A stretch of 64,000 bases of DNA, taken from Pedobacter steynii. Lineage in GTDB: Bacteria > Bacteroidota > Bacteroidia > Sphingobacteriales > Sphingobacteriaceae. Within the stretch, counting starts at the first letter, position 1; every line of letters begins with the position of its first letter. The position numbers and the translations under genes were made by a program. The notes beneath the pieces were generated by a model, which saw only the letters and a list, made by a program, of their open reading frames with translations, had not been told where the DNA came from and searched no databases. Below, piece by piece: positions 9,362 through 18,002 of this stretch. The stretch covers positions 434,001 to 498,000 of the forward strand of contig NZ_FNGY01000007.1 of assembly GCF_900103665.1 (NCBI RefSeq). Reading direction: 5' to 3'.

Positions 9362-10030
9362 TTACTTTTTCACTTCATTAAACCTTCTCTCCACTTCAGC
9401 CCAGTTCACGACAGTCCACCATGCACTAATATAATCCGGGCGTTTATTCTGATATTTCAAATAATAAGCATGTTCCCAAACATCCAGTGCAAGAATTGGC
9501 TTCCCTTTCTCCGCCACTACATCCATCAAAGGATTGTCCTGATTCCCTGTAGTTGTAATTTTCAATTTTCCATTCTGAACAATCAGCCATGCCCATCCTG
9601 AGCCAAATCTTTTTGCTGCAGAATCTGCGAAAGCGGCTTTAAACTTATCCATAGTACCAAAAGCACCATTAATTTCTTTCAAAAACGTCGGAGAAACAGC
9701 TTTCGGCTTAGGCGTCATGACCAGCCAAAACAGGCTATGATTAAAATGTCCACCTGCATTGTTTCTAATTACAGCAGGATACTTAGAAACCTGCGCAAGC
9801 AGGTCTGCAAGCGATTTTCCTTCAGCGGAAGCTCCTTTCAAAGCCGCATTCAGGTTATTGACATAAGCAGCATGGTGTTTACCATGATGAATTTCCATCG
9901 TTTGTTTATCGATAGCAGGTTCCAATGCATTGGTAGCATATGGAAGTGTCGGCAATTTAAATTGCGCGCTCAGCACCTGTGTGCTCAGCAACAATACAGT
10001 AATGGGCAAAAAGCTTTTTAATAGTTTCAT
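9362..10030 (-). CDS. Exported Fe/Mn superoxide dismutase
   Basis: Converts superoxide to hydrogen peroxide and oxygen. The four metal ligands are visible: His in [15 protein letters not shown], His in [10 protein letters not shown], and Asp and His in [19 protein letters not shown]. Unlike the usual cytoplasmic enzyme it starts with a hydrophobic segment ending LSAQ (residues 1-22), a signal peptide. The enzyme is therefore predicted to act in the periplasm. The mature part, about 200 residues, is normal for the family. Whether iron or manganese is used cannot be told from the sequence. It is a single-gene unit with its own terminator at 9158-9180. Confidence 0.93.
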   Translation of the reverse strand: MKLLKSFLPITVLLLSTQVLSAQFKLPTLPYATNALEPAIDKQTMEIHHGKHHAAYVNNLNAALKGASAEGKSLADLLAQVSKYPAVIRNNAGGHFNHSLFWLVMTPKPKAVSPTFLKEINGAFGTMDKFKAAFADSAAKRFGSGWAWLIVQNGKLKITTTGNQDNPLMDVVAEKGKPILALDVWEHAYYLKYQNKRPDYISAWWTVVNWAEVERRFNEVKK

Positions 10031-10102
10031 TTGATGATATAATTTGTAATAATAGAACGTTTGCGGACTTACTTTGTTTCCCTCCCCTTCACAAAAGGCA
10101 GG

Positions 10103-12715
10103 TTAAAAGTTAAAACCTACTGAGAAATAAGGCATTGTTGCTTCTTTAGAGACCCCTATTGTTCCCTGAATCAGGATCTGATCTCCCGGCATGATGTATA
10201 GGCCACCACCATAGCCATGGTGCCATCTGCCACTGGATTCTCCGGGTTGCCAAACTCGGCCTACATCGTTAAAACCGATCATTCCTACGGTTCCGGGAAC
10301 CAGGTAAGAAGTGAAATTGAATAGTTTTAGTCTCAGGTCCAGGTTATGATATGCGCCTGTACGTCCGGTAAACCTCCTGCTATTGAATCCACGAAGGCTG
10401 TTTACGCCTCCCAGCTGAATGTGTTGAAAGAATGCAGGATCGCCTACTGTTGTTCCCGCACCAATCCTGTTCGCAATCACCAATCCGGATTTCCCGGGAT
10501 TCAGGTAAAAGCGAAACTCCGAGGTCACGATGCCATAGCGTTGGTCCTCACCTGTTACCCGTTGCTGGGCGGAAAGTGTCGTTTTCCAGAAAACTCCTTT
10601 TTTAGGAATCGCGATATTATCGCGGGTATCGTAGGACCATCCTGCCGTTAATCCGGCATAGAAGCGATTAGAAAAGACATCCTGTCCTGGGTTGGCCAGG
10701 TCATAATCAAAGAGAAAACGCTCATCATTCTCCTTACGATTACTTGCATAATAAGACAGCAGCAATCCTCCTTCTACGCTCCAGAATTTATCGAGGTCTC
10801 TTTTAAGTTTAATATTGGCATTTAAATAATTATAACGGTTCCTATAATAAGAAATCCCATCTTCTTTATCGTTCTCCTCCTCATGATGATCCTCCTCATC
10901 TTTCACATAGTCCGTATTATTCCCTAAACCAAAGAAGTTACTTAAATTATTAGGGCCCAGCATATTGACCGTTACTTTAAGGTCATTGTTACCGATTGCT
11001 TTCTTAAAATCACCTGCATAATCCAGGATAAAAGACTTCCTACCCGTAGAATAATGGGCCCAAATCTCTTGTTTCGAGGCATAAGGTTCTTTTCTAAACC
11101 CTTGTTTCTCCATGATGTATCCTAATCCGATCTGTACCCCCTGATCAATATTATAATTCAGGTCAAACAAGATCCCGGATCTGTCGTACAGAAATCCGGT
11201 TTTATTAAACTGGTTTACAGCGGTATCTTTTGCCAGTCTGAGCTTCGCAAATCCCTGTTCCGGAAGCTGGTTTATTTCATCTTTACGGTCATAAATAAAA
11301 AGGCCTGATTTATTGCTTACATTCTCTGCTACCTTAAACTGATCTTCCTCATCTCCACCGATCATTCTTACTTTTATCGGGGAATTGGTCTTACCATGCA
11401 CATCAAAAACATCCTTTCCACCTAGTCCGAACAACCTGATTTCCTTAGTCACCATTGGATCGAAGGTACGGTCAAAGAACAGACGGCCTTTAGTGCCATC
11501 CTTTTTAATGTTGTAAACATGCAGCCTGACCATGCCGTCTTCCTGATGTTTCACATCAAAATATTCGGTCTTGTCTGATCCCGGAACATCTACGTTGATG
11601 GATAAGAAGCGGTAATATTTCAGCGCCAGGGTTTCCAACTGGTCTCTCCTGGAAGTAAAATTGCCAATCAGCTCGGCTCCACATTGTTTAAATATCGGCT
11701 CCGGCATTTCCCTGAAAGATTTAGCGATCAGCTCATCCGTCATTTTAGACTGCACCAGCTTCACTTGCGCTATCCAATCCTGTTCCGTCAGTTCATTTAA
11801 AAAGAAGCGGTCAAAATACCGTTCGTTAAAGTTCCAATGCTCCACGTCCCTGATCGTTGGGGAGTAAGGTTGTAAATGTGATTTCAGCCATTGATGGGTC
11901 AATACCCATGGGAACACCCCTGAAGTTTTATAAAATACTTTATCGCGGTCTCTTGGCACGGGACTATAGGTTGTTCCATCGACGGTTTTGTCTACGGACC
12001 AGCGCCAGTTGTCTTCGTGCCTGTCCCAGTCGCCCAATAAGAAATCCAGTAAACGGGCCCTAAGGGTCATTTTCTGATCGGCATGGGTATCATTATCTTT
12101 TAAAATCTTCTTTTGTGCTTTTTCTGTATTGTCGGTTTTCTCTTCAAAAGGAGATCTTTCTTCAAACACATATGCCGCATTGGCGAAATCTTTCCGGTAT
12201 TCGCCCAGTCCGGGATCATCCCCTACATATACGATTTCCGGCTTTGCATGGGCCAGGTCGAGTGCTCCGGCCAGTGTTGGCACGATCAGGGAGGCAAAAG
12301 GATGGTTGGTAGAGACCTGATCCTGAGTAATGTCTTTTGCAATGGTCGCCCTTAGGTTTTCCGGCAGACTTCTATCGGCATATTTCTGAACGGTTCTCAA
12401 GACCCATTCTTTCCCGGAAGCATCCTTTAGACGCAGGGACCTGGTTTGCATCCCACCACCAAGCTTGGTAATCGTGAGCCCTCCTTTTTCTTTCTGAAGG
12501 TCCATGATGCGGAGCTTTACCGGTGTTGCCCATATTTTACGGTAGCTTTCTCCCAGCCAGAAGCGGTGAAAGCCACTTACTTTATCATATTCAGGTGCGA
12601 TAGCCACTGTAATTGAGTCCGCTTTACCTGCATTTTGTGCAATGCCAGGCGAAGCAATGGCTACAAGAGCCAGGTTTACTAATAATGCCGCTTGCAGCTC
12701 TTTTTTAAAACGCAT
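10103..12715 (-). CDS. Outer-membrane Omp85-like barrel with a kinase-like periplasmic domain
   Basis: An 870-residue exported protein (signal peptide to about residue 26, SPGIAQ). The C-terminal third is an Omp85/TamA-like barrel: the lid-loop motif LGGVNSLRGFNSRRF is present and the protein ends in YFSVGFNF. The N-terminal 270 residues do not resemble POTRA domains. They contain LLDFLLGDWDRHEDNWRW (residues 222-239) followed by YSPVPRDRDKVFY (250-262). This order, D-R-H-x-x-N then D-x-D, matches the catalytic loop and metal-binding Asp of HipA/Fam20C/CotH-type kinases. GKEWVLRTVQ at about 101 is a possible nucleotide-binding strand. An acidic/His-rich stretch (DEEDHHEEENDKED) lies at about 610. 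It is the last gene of the ppk1 operon, 8 bases after the GAF gene. Kinase activity is inference. Confidence 0.75.
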   Translation of the reverse strand: MRFKKELQAALLVNLALVAIASPGIAQNAGKADSITVAIAPEYDKVSGFHRFWLGESYRKIWATPVKLRIMDLQKEKGGLTITKLGGGMQTRSLRLKDASGKEWVLRTVQKYADRSLPENLRATIAKDITQDQVSTNHPFASLIVPTLAGALDLAHAKPEIVYVGDDPGLGEYRKDFANAAYVFEERSPFEEKTDNTEKAQKKILKDNDTHADQKMTLRARLLDFLLGDWDRHEDNWRWSVDKTVDGTTYSPVPRDRDKVFYKTSGVFPWVLTHQWLKSHLQPYSPTIRDVEHWNFNERYFDRFFLNELTEQDWIAQVKLVQSKMTDELIAKSFREMPEPIFKQCGAELIGNFTSRRDQLETLALKYYRFLSINVDVPGSDKTEYFDVKHQEDGMVRLHVYNIKKDGTKGRLFFDRTFDPMVTKEIRLFGLGGKDVFDVHGKTNSPIKVRMIGGDEEDQFKVAENVSNKSGLFIYDRKDEINQLPEQGFAKLRLAKDTAVNQFNKTGFLYDRSGILFDLNYNIDQGVQIGLGYIMEKQGFRKEPYASKQEIWAHYSTGRKSFILDYAGDFKKAIGNNDLKVTVNMLGPNNLSNFFGLGNNTDYVKDEEDHHEEENDKEDGISYYRNRYNYLNANIKLKRDLDKFWSVEGGLLLSYYASNRKENDERFLFDYDLANPGQDVFSNRFYAGLTAGWSYDTRDNIAIPKKGVFWKTTLSAQQRVTGEDQRYGIVTSEFRFYLNPGKSGLVIANRIGAGTTVGDPAFFQHIQLGGVNSLRGFNSRRFTGRTGAYHNLDLRLKLFNFTSYLVPGTVGMIGFNDVGRVWQPGESSGRWHHGYGGGLYIMPGDQILIQGTIGVSKEATMPYFSVGFNF

Positions 12716-12723
12716 GGTCGATG

Positions 12724-15084
12724 TTAATGTTTAAGCGTTACCCCTATTCTAAGGGCCTTTAATCCTTCTACTCCTTGTAATTCTTCAATATCAAGATACT
12801 CAAGATCGTCATTTAAAAGACCAATATCCTGAAGAGTTTTAATATATCCTACATATTCATGCGCTTCCCAACTGTTAAAATACACAATTGCAATCTTTCC
12901 GGGCTGGGTAATCCGCTCCATCGTATCTTTAATATGTGCTTTATCGATCCGTTTCTTGACCATCTGGTAGCGGATATTATAACTTCCTTCCACATCAAAA
13001 CGCTGTTCATCGATCCTGAAGCTGATGTCTATCAATTTTTCATAGACAAAAATCAGCTGTGTCGTTTCCAGTGGCAGAGAGAAATAAGGCGCCAGACTAA
13101 AGGTCGTCTGTGCCACTTCTGCCAGGACTTTCAATTGTTTCAGGCGGAATTCATGGAGGATATCCTCCGAAAACTCTTTATCCGGCGCAATTGAAGGACC
13201 CAGGTAAATGTCAAACTCTACCCCATCCGTTCTGAATTTCTCAAAATAGCAAGGGTAAATGCGTTGAACTTCCCTGTTAAACTCATCCAGATGCCTGGTT
13301 ACTGCCAGGTTGATCATCTGAAGGCTTTTTTCATACCTATCTCTGTGTTCGTAGCTCTTTCCATCAATCGCGGTAAGCTTAAAATACTCGTCCACGGTTT
13401 CTGTCAGCTCCGGATAGGTTTCCATTAAATGAGTCAGTGCATATGGAATCTGGCGTTGCAGGTAGTCTTCTGTCTTCAGGATCTCGCGGTCAGAAAGGTC
13501 TTCAAACTGCTCTTTATTCCAGATTTGGTATTGCTGAGGAATGTCTTCATCCGGCAGCTGACAAACCTTTTCTCTCACTGTATCCAATGTTTTTTCTAAT
13601 ATCTCGAAATGGACATACAGGTCTTTTCTAATCGCCATATTACGGAGCACACTGGAATTCCTGATGTCTACCGCTCCATAAAAGGGATGTACACCTTTAA
13701 AGAAAACAGGTTCAACAGGCAGGTTTCTAGCTTTCCCTCCGGATTGAAGGTAATGGTATGCTGCCTGATGGAAACGCCATTCTACGGAAGGTTGCAAGGC
13801 CGTAAATTTATCCGTTACAATTTCGGAGATCTCCTGATTGAAATCGGTGATGATGTCCTGATACAATTGTGCCAATAATGGAAAGGCAAGGTCAATTTTC
13901 GTCAGGGTACTTCCGTTAAACTTGGTCGGATCTTCGGTATACAATTCCAGGCATCCCACCAGCTTTGCATTGTAATACAAAGGAAAGAGCCCGTAGGATT
14001 TGATTCCTTTTGCCCAAAGGAGGCGGAGCATCGGATATTTCTCCTGATCTTCTTCGGTAATTTCCGGAAAGATCATCGTCCTTGGATTGCTCAGGTACTC
14101 TTCGATCAGGTTCAGTTCATCTTCATGTTTCCAACCATCTTCTTCAGCCAGTTTAATCAGCGTGCTGTAAAAACCTGATTTTTCATTTACCAGGAGCTTA
14201 TTGTTCAGCTTAGTATAAGGCAGCATTCCAAACTCCAGCTTTTCCGTACCCACGAGGGTCTTTAAGGCAGTAGCAATTTCTTTGCTGTGGTTTACATCCT
14301 TAGACTCATGGTGTTCAATGATGATGTTCTTGATCGATTCCAGGACATATTCACCGGTCACATCCACCATGGTTACAATGGAAATCCCTTCTATCGTAAA
14401 TATTTCCGGTGGAATTAACTTGGTTAAGATGTCTATGGTATTTGTTTCATCCTGAATATAATCTTTCACAATATTCAGGTCATATACCGGCATTTCCACA
14501 TTCGCGGTAATCTCCAGAAATCTGGTATCTATAATTAAACGGTAATACTTAGGCAGTTTTGTTTCCGGATCGATGATTGATTTAACGGTAAACTCGTTTG
14601 CCGTGAGCGAGAAATTATAAAAGCGGCGGAGCACCAGGTTATAAAATGCAGACAAGAGACTTTTTTCCATTTCCAGCTTTGAAGGCAGACTTAAATCTGC
14701 TTTCAACGTACAGGTAGATGGCTCCATCAATATGTTATAAAAGGCATTCGTTCCGTAATGAAAACAGGGCATCAGTGGGGTACTGATGGCCCATAAATGC
14801 TCTTTTTCTTCATTTATAATCGGCGATAATGCGGTATAGATCAATTCAAAAAGCACGTTATACCGATGGACATTTTCCTTTGGTATTGGTTCAAGCAATT
14901 CAGGGAATTGCTTGAACTGCTCCAGAATGTATTTATAAAAGTTGATTTTTGCAGTTTTATCCGTGTTTGCCATGTTCTCCACATAGGCAATAAATGGCCT
15001 CAGCGACAGCTTTATATCTGCGCCAACCGGTCTGTCCCCCGATCCAACAATACTATTATTTAAATCCAGCGTGATCGCTTGCAT
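12724..15084 (-). CDS. Large cytoplasmic GAF-domain protein, function unknown
   Basis: A 786-residue soluble protein without signal peptide or membrane segment. The segment at about residues 295-430 has a GAF-like pattern (IKSYGLFPLYYNAKLVGCLELYTED), suggesting a small-molecule or redox-sensing fold. The flanking helical regions match nothing I recognise, and no kinase, cyclase or phosphodiesterase motif is visible. It lies in the middle of the polyphosphate operon, 25 bases after the lipoprotein gene and 8 before the barrel gene. It may be the sensor or scaffold of that unit; this is inferred from position. Confidence 0.7.
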   Translation of the reverse strand: MQAITLDLNNSIVGSGDRPVGADIKLSLRPFIAYVENMANTDKTAKINFYKYILEQFKQFPELLEPIPKENVHRYNVLFELIYTALSPIINEEKEHLWAISTPLMPCFHYGTNAFYNILMEPSTCTLKADLSLPSKLEMEKSLLSAFYNLVLRRFYNFSLTANEFTVKSIIDPETKLPKYYRLIIDTRFLEITANVEMPVYDLNIVKDYIQDETNTIDILTKLIPPEIFTIEGISIVTMVDVTGEYVLESIKNIIIEHHESKDVNHSKEIATALKTLVGTEKLEFGMLPYTKLNNKLLVNEKSGFYSTLIKLAEEDGWKHEDELNLIEEYLSNPRTMIFPEITEEDQEKYPMLRLLWAKGIKSYGLFPLYYNAKLVGCLELYTEDPTKFNGSTLTKIDLAFPLLAQLYQDIITDFNQEISEIVTDKFTALQPSVEWRFHQAAYHYLQSGGKARNLPVEPVFFKGVHPFYGAVDIRNSSVLRNMAIRKDLYVHFEILEKTLDTVREKVCQLPDEDIPQQYQIWNKEQFEDLSDREILKTEDYLQRQIPYALTHLMETYPELTETVDEYFKLTAIDGKSYEHRDRYEKSLQMINLAVTRHLDEFNREVQRIYPCYFEKFRTDGVEFDIYLGPSIAPDKEFSEDILHEFRLKQLKVLAEVAQTTFSLAPYFSLPLETTQLIFVYEKLIDISFRIDEQRFDVEGSYNIRYQMVKKRIDKAHIKDTMERITQPGKIAIVYFNSWEAHEYVGYIKTLQDIGLLNDDLEYLDIEELQGVEGLKALRIGVTLKH

Positions 15085-15109
15085 CTGTTGTATTATTTAT
15101 TTTTCCGTA

Positions 15110-15988
15110 CTATTTACCCGGGGCAGTATACTTAAACTTAAGGATGTTGCCATTGGTCAGCTCATCTCCCTCATTTGAAATATACAGGTTCAGGTCTTTG
15201 TCGAAGGCGATACCCTCCGGCTGGTTGTAGAGCGAAGAGCTCAGGCGGTGTACTGCTTTCACTTTCCAGTTTTCATCTGCAATCAACAACAATTTATTGG
15301 CGGATGCGAGAATGTACCATTCTTTGGTTTTCGGGTTTTTGGTCAGTGCAGAAGGGCTTAAACTTGCTTTAAGCTTAGAATTCATCGTTTTAATCTGCTC
15401 CAGGTCAATACTGAAAGTGCTTTCCGGAATCAGGCTATCGATTTCTGCTTTATAATTAAGTACGTAACCCGTTGCGGTTTTCTTCTTTTTGTCTACCGGG
15501 CATGATTTACACAATATATATACCTTACTGCTTTCTTCATCCGCATACAAGCTTTCATACTCTCCTTTTGGGATCAATCCTTTGCTGTGTTTCACCTGTT
15601 CCGCTTCTTCTTTAACGGCTTCTGCAAAGGGAAAAGAGAAAATATGTCCGTTACTTTTTAGCACGAAGATCTTTTCTTTGATGATCGCAATGTCTTCATA
15701 ATCGCCTTTTGCTGCAAAACGCACATTCTTTTGGTCTTTGATGTCCCATTTCTGACGGAACACTTTTCCATCTTCATCCTGAATGGAATAAACCGTATCC
15801 GGTTGTCCTTTATAAAAAGTGATGCCGGAGATTTCGAGCAGGCTTTCGGGCATGTTGAACTTATCAGGCTTCTCCAGGTCATAGCCTGCAGGGCTGCTGA
15901 ATTTAGAGGCTATAGGTTTACAGGCATAAAAAATCAGTAAGGCCAGCACCGGAAGAATATAGAATAGTTTAGTATAGACTTTTTTCAT
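15110..15988 (-). CDS. SdiA-regulated-like beta-propeller lipoprotein
   Basis: A 292-residue protein with a lipoprotein-type N-terminus (LLIFYACKPIAS, Cys at about 23). It consists of repeated beta-strand units, including SLLEISGITFYKGQPDTVYSIQDEDG, LIPKGEYESLYADE and LYNQPEGIAFDKDLNLYISNEGDELTNG. Such repeats are typical of the SdiA-regulated/YjiK propeller family. The fold suggests ligand or calcium binding at the periplasmic or outer surface, without recognisable catalytic residues. It lies 12 bases downstream of ppk1 and 25 upstream of the GAF gene. The family is common in Bacteroidota and its role is unknown. Confidence 0.7.
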   Translation of the reverse strand: MKKVYTKLFYILPVLALLIFYACKPIASKFSSPAGYDLEKPDKFNMPESLLEISGITFYKGQPDTVYSIQDEDGKVFRQKWDIKDQKNVRFAAKGDYEDIAIIKEKIFVLKSNGHIFSFPFAEAVKEEAEQVKHSKGLIPKGEYESLYADEESSKVYILCKSCPVDKKKKTATGYVLNYKAEIDSLIPESTFSIDLEQIKTMNSKLKASLSPSALTKNPKTKEWYILASANKLLLIADENWKVKAVHRLSSSLYNQPEGIAFDKDLNLYISNEGDELTNGNILKFKYTAPGK

Positions 15989-16000
15989 AAAATACGTTCG

Positions 16001-18001
16001 TTAATTCACATTGAACTTTTGTAACAACTGATAAATGGCTTCCTGAGAACGCAATGGTTTTGGGCCATTAAGTGCCTCATTCTGCATGGTAACACTGATG
16101 TTTACCGCCTGCACATTATCTTGAAGCTGCAAGGTAATAATTTCCGTAATCAGACGTTTCAAATCAGCGTCATATAACGGAAAACACACCTCAATCCGGC
16201 TATAAATATTTCTATTCATCCAGTCGGCGGAGCCCATATAGACGTTGTTTTCTCCTTTATTGTGGAAGATAAAGATCCTTCCATGTTCCAGATAACGGTC
16301 AACAATCCTTCTTACGGTAATGTTTTCACTCAGTCCGGCTTGTCCGGGGATGAGGCAACAGATGCCGCGGATGATGAGCTGAATCTTTACCCCTGCCTGC
16401 GATGCTTCATAGAGTTTAGTGATGAGCACCTGCTCTTCCAGGTTATTCATTTTGATGATCATGCTGGCAGGCAATCCTTGTTGTGCATGGTCAATTTCTC
16501 TTTGAATCAGGTCCAGAAAGGTTTTCTGCAGGTTAAATTGTGCCACCAGCAGGTGTTCAAATGAGATCTGGTCTTCATCAGCAGGGGTTTTCTTCTTCTT
16601 GCTTAAAAAACCAAATAAAGATTCCAGTTCCAGCAGCATCGGCTGATGTGCGGTCAGTAAAATATGATCGGTATAGAATTTCGCAGTACTTTCGTTTAAA
16701 TTACCCGTTGCCAGTAATCCAAGGTATTGGGTTTCCCCTTCAATATTGCGTTTTACCAGGCCTACTTTGGCATGTACTTTCAGGTCCAGGTTGCTATAAA
16801 CAATCCTTACCCCCGCCGCTTTCATCTGTTTGGCCCATTTGATGTTGTTGGCTTCATCAAAACGCGCTTTCAGCTCTACCAGTACCACGACTTTCTTTCC
16901 GTTTTTTGCGGCAGTCATCAGTGCGTTGACGATTCTTGAATTGCTGGCCACCCGGTAAAGGGTCACATAGATCTCCTCCACGGACACGTCATTTGAAGCT
17001 TCATTGAAAAAGCGGAGTACTGCATCGTAATTCTGGTAAGGCACATTAATTAAAATGTCTTTCCGGAGGATATGGTTAAAAAGCGTGTCTTTTTCAGCGA
17101 TCCGCTCTGCCACCGCAGCAGGCCATTTCGGGTATCCGAACTGTTTGCCATCCAATGGAAAGTTATTCAGGTCTTTTAAATTATGGTAGGTTCCGCCTTC
17201 CACCACTGCTGCTTTATGCAGTTTCAGGGCATGGATAACGCGGTATATGTTTCTCAATGGAATTCCAGGTTCATAAAGAAAGCGGGTAGCAAAACCAAAA
17301 TCACGGGTCTCGAGTTGTTTTTCCAGTGCAATGGTAATGTCTTCGGCATACTCCTGCCCTATTTTTAACGCGGCATTCCTGGTGATCTTCAGGTTAAAGG
17401 CGCCATGAATCACATCATTAGGAAACAAATACGTCAGGTGATGCTTGATGATGTCTTCCAGAAATACCACATACTGTTCTTCTCCGGCAGGAATGGCATA
17501 CAGGCGTTGCAGTACTTCTGAAGGAATACTGATCAGCTCCATGCGTTCGTTATGACCTTCCTGATCTCTTAAAATGATGACCTGGTACAGTTTATTGTTT
17601 TCGGCAAAGAAATCCTTCAGGTCCCGGTCAATACAAACCGAGTGGATATAGGCGAGAACTTCATTAAAGAAGATATCTGAAACCTGGGCAGAAATCTCCG
17701 CAGGAATAGGTTTATTATATAACCAATGAATATTCTGCGCTTCCAGTTCGGGCAGAATCTGTTTAACCATGATCTCGCCGAACTTTTGCTGCTGCTGGTT
17801 GATCTTCTGTTTCGCCAGCTCAAAGTCCCACATCAGGACCGGCATTCTCACTCTGTAAAACTCATCCAGATTGGAAGAATAGATAGAAAGGAATTTAATG
17901 CGTTCCAGAATGGGGACTGTCGCTTTGGAGGCTTCCATCAGTACACGCTCATTAAAACTTAGCCAGCTTAAATCCCGGTTAAAAAATGCAGCAGACTCCA
18001 T
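16001..18001 (-). CDS. ppk1: Polyphosphate kinase 1
   Basis: Reversibly polymerises the gamma-phosphate of ATP into polyphosphate. The N-terminus FFNRDLSWLSFNERVL is the PPK signature, followed by NLDEFYRVRMPVLM. The His that becomes phosphorylated is in LDLKVHAKVGLVKRN. The second catalytic His is in GRIFIFHNKGENNVYMGSADWMNRN near the C-terminus. VYVTLYRVA-type and LLATGNLNESTAKFYTDH phospholipase-D-like motifs are also present. The length of 666 residues is normal. Its start lies one base past the stop of the HD-PycTM gene, so the two are translationally close. No exopolyphosphatase is seen nearby. Confidence 0.95.
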   Translation of the reverse strand: MESAAFFNRDLSWLSFNERVLMEASKATVPILERIKFLSIYSSNLDEFYRVRMPVLMWDFELAKQKINQQQQKFGEIMVKQILPELEAQNIHWLYNKPIPAEISAQVSDIFFNEVLAYIHSVCIDRDLKDFFAENNKLYQVIILRDQEGHNERMELISIPSEVLQRLYAIPAGEEQYVVFLEDIIKHHLTYLFPNDVIHGAFNLKITRNAALKIGQEYAEDITIALEKQLETRDFGFATRFLYEPGIPLRNIYRVIHALKLHKAAVVEGGTYHNLKDLNNFPLDGKQFGYPKWPAAVAERIAEKDTLFNHILRKDILINVPYQNYDAVLRFFNEASNDVSVEEIYVTLYRVASNSRIVNALMTAAKNGKKVVVLVELKARFDEANNIKWAKQMKAAGVRIVYSNLDLKVHAKVGLVKRNIEGETQYLGLLATGNLNESTAKFYTDHILLTAHQPMLLELESLFGFLSKKKKTPADEDQISFEHLLVAQFNLQKTFLDLIQREIDHAQQGLPASMIIKMNNLEEQVLITKLYEASQAGVKIQLIIRGICCLIPGQAGLSENITVRRIVDRYLEHGRIFIFHNKGENNVYMGSADWMNRNIYSRIEVCFPLYDADLKRLITEIITLQLQDNVQAVNISVTMQNEALNGPKPLRSQEAIYQLLQKFNVN

Positions 18002-18002
18002 A

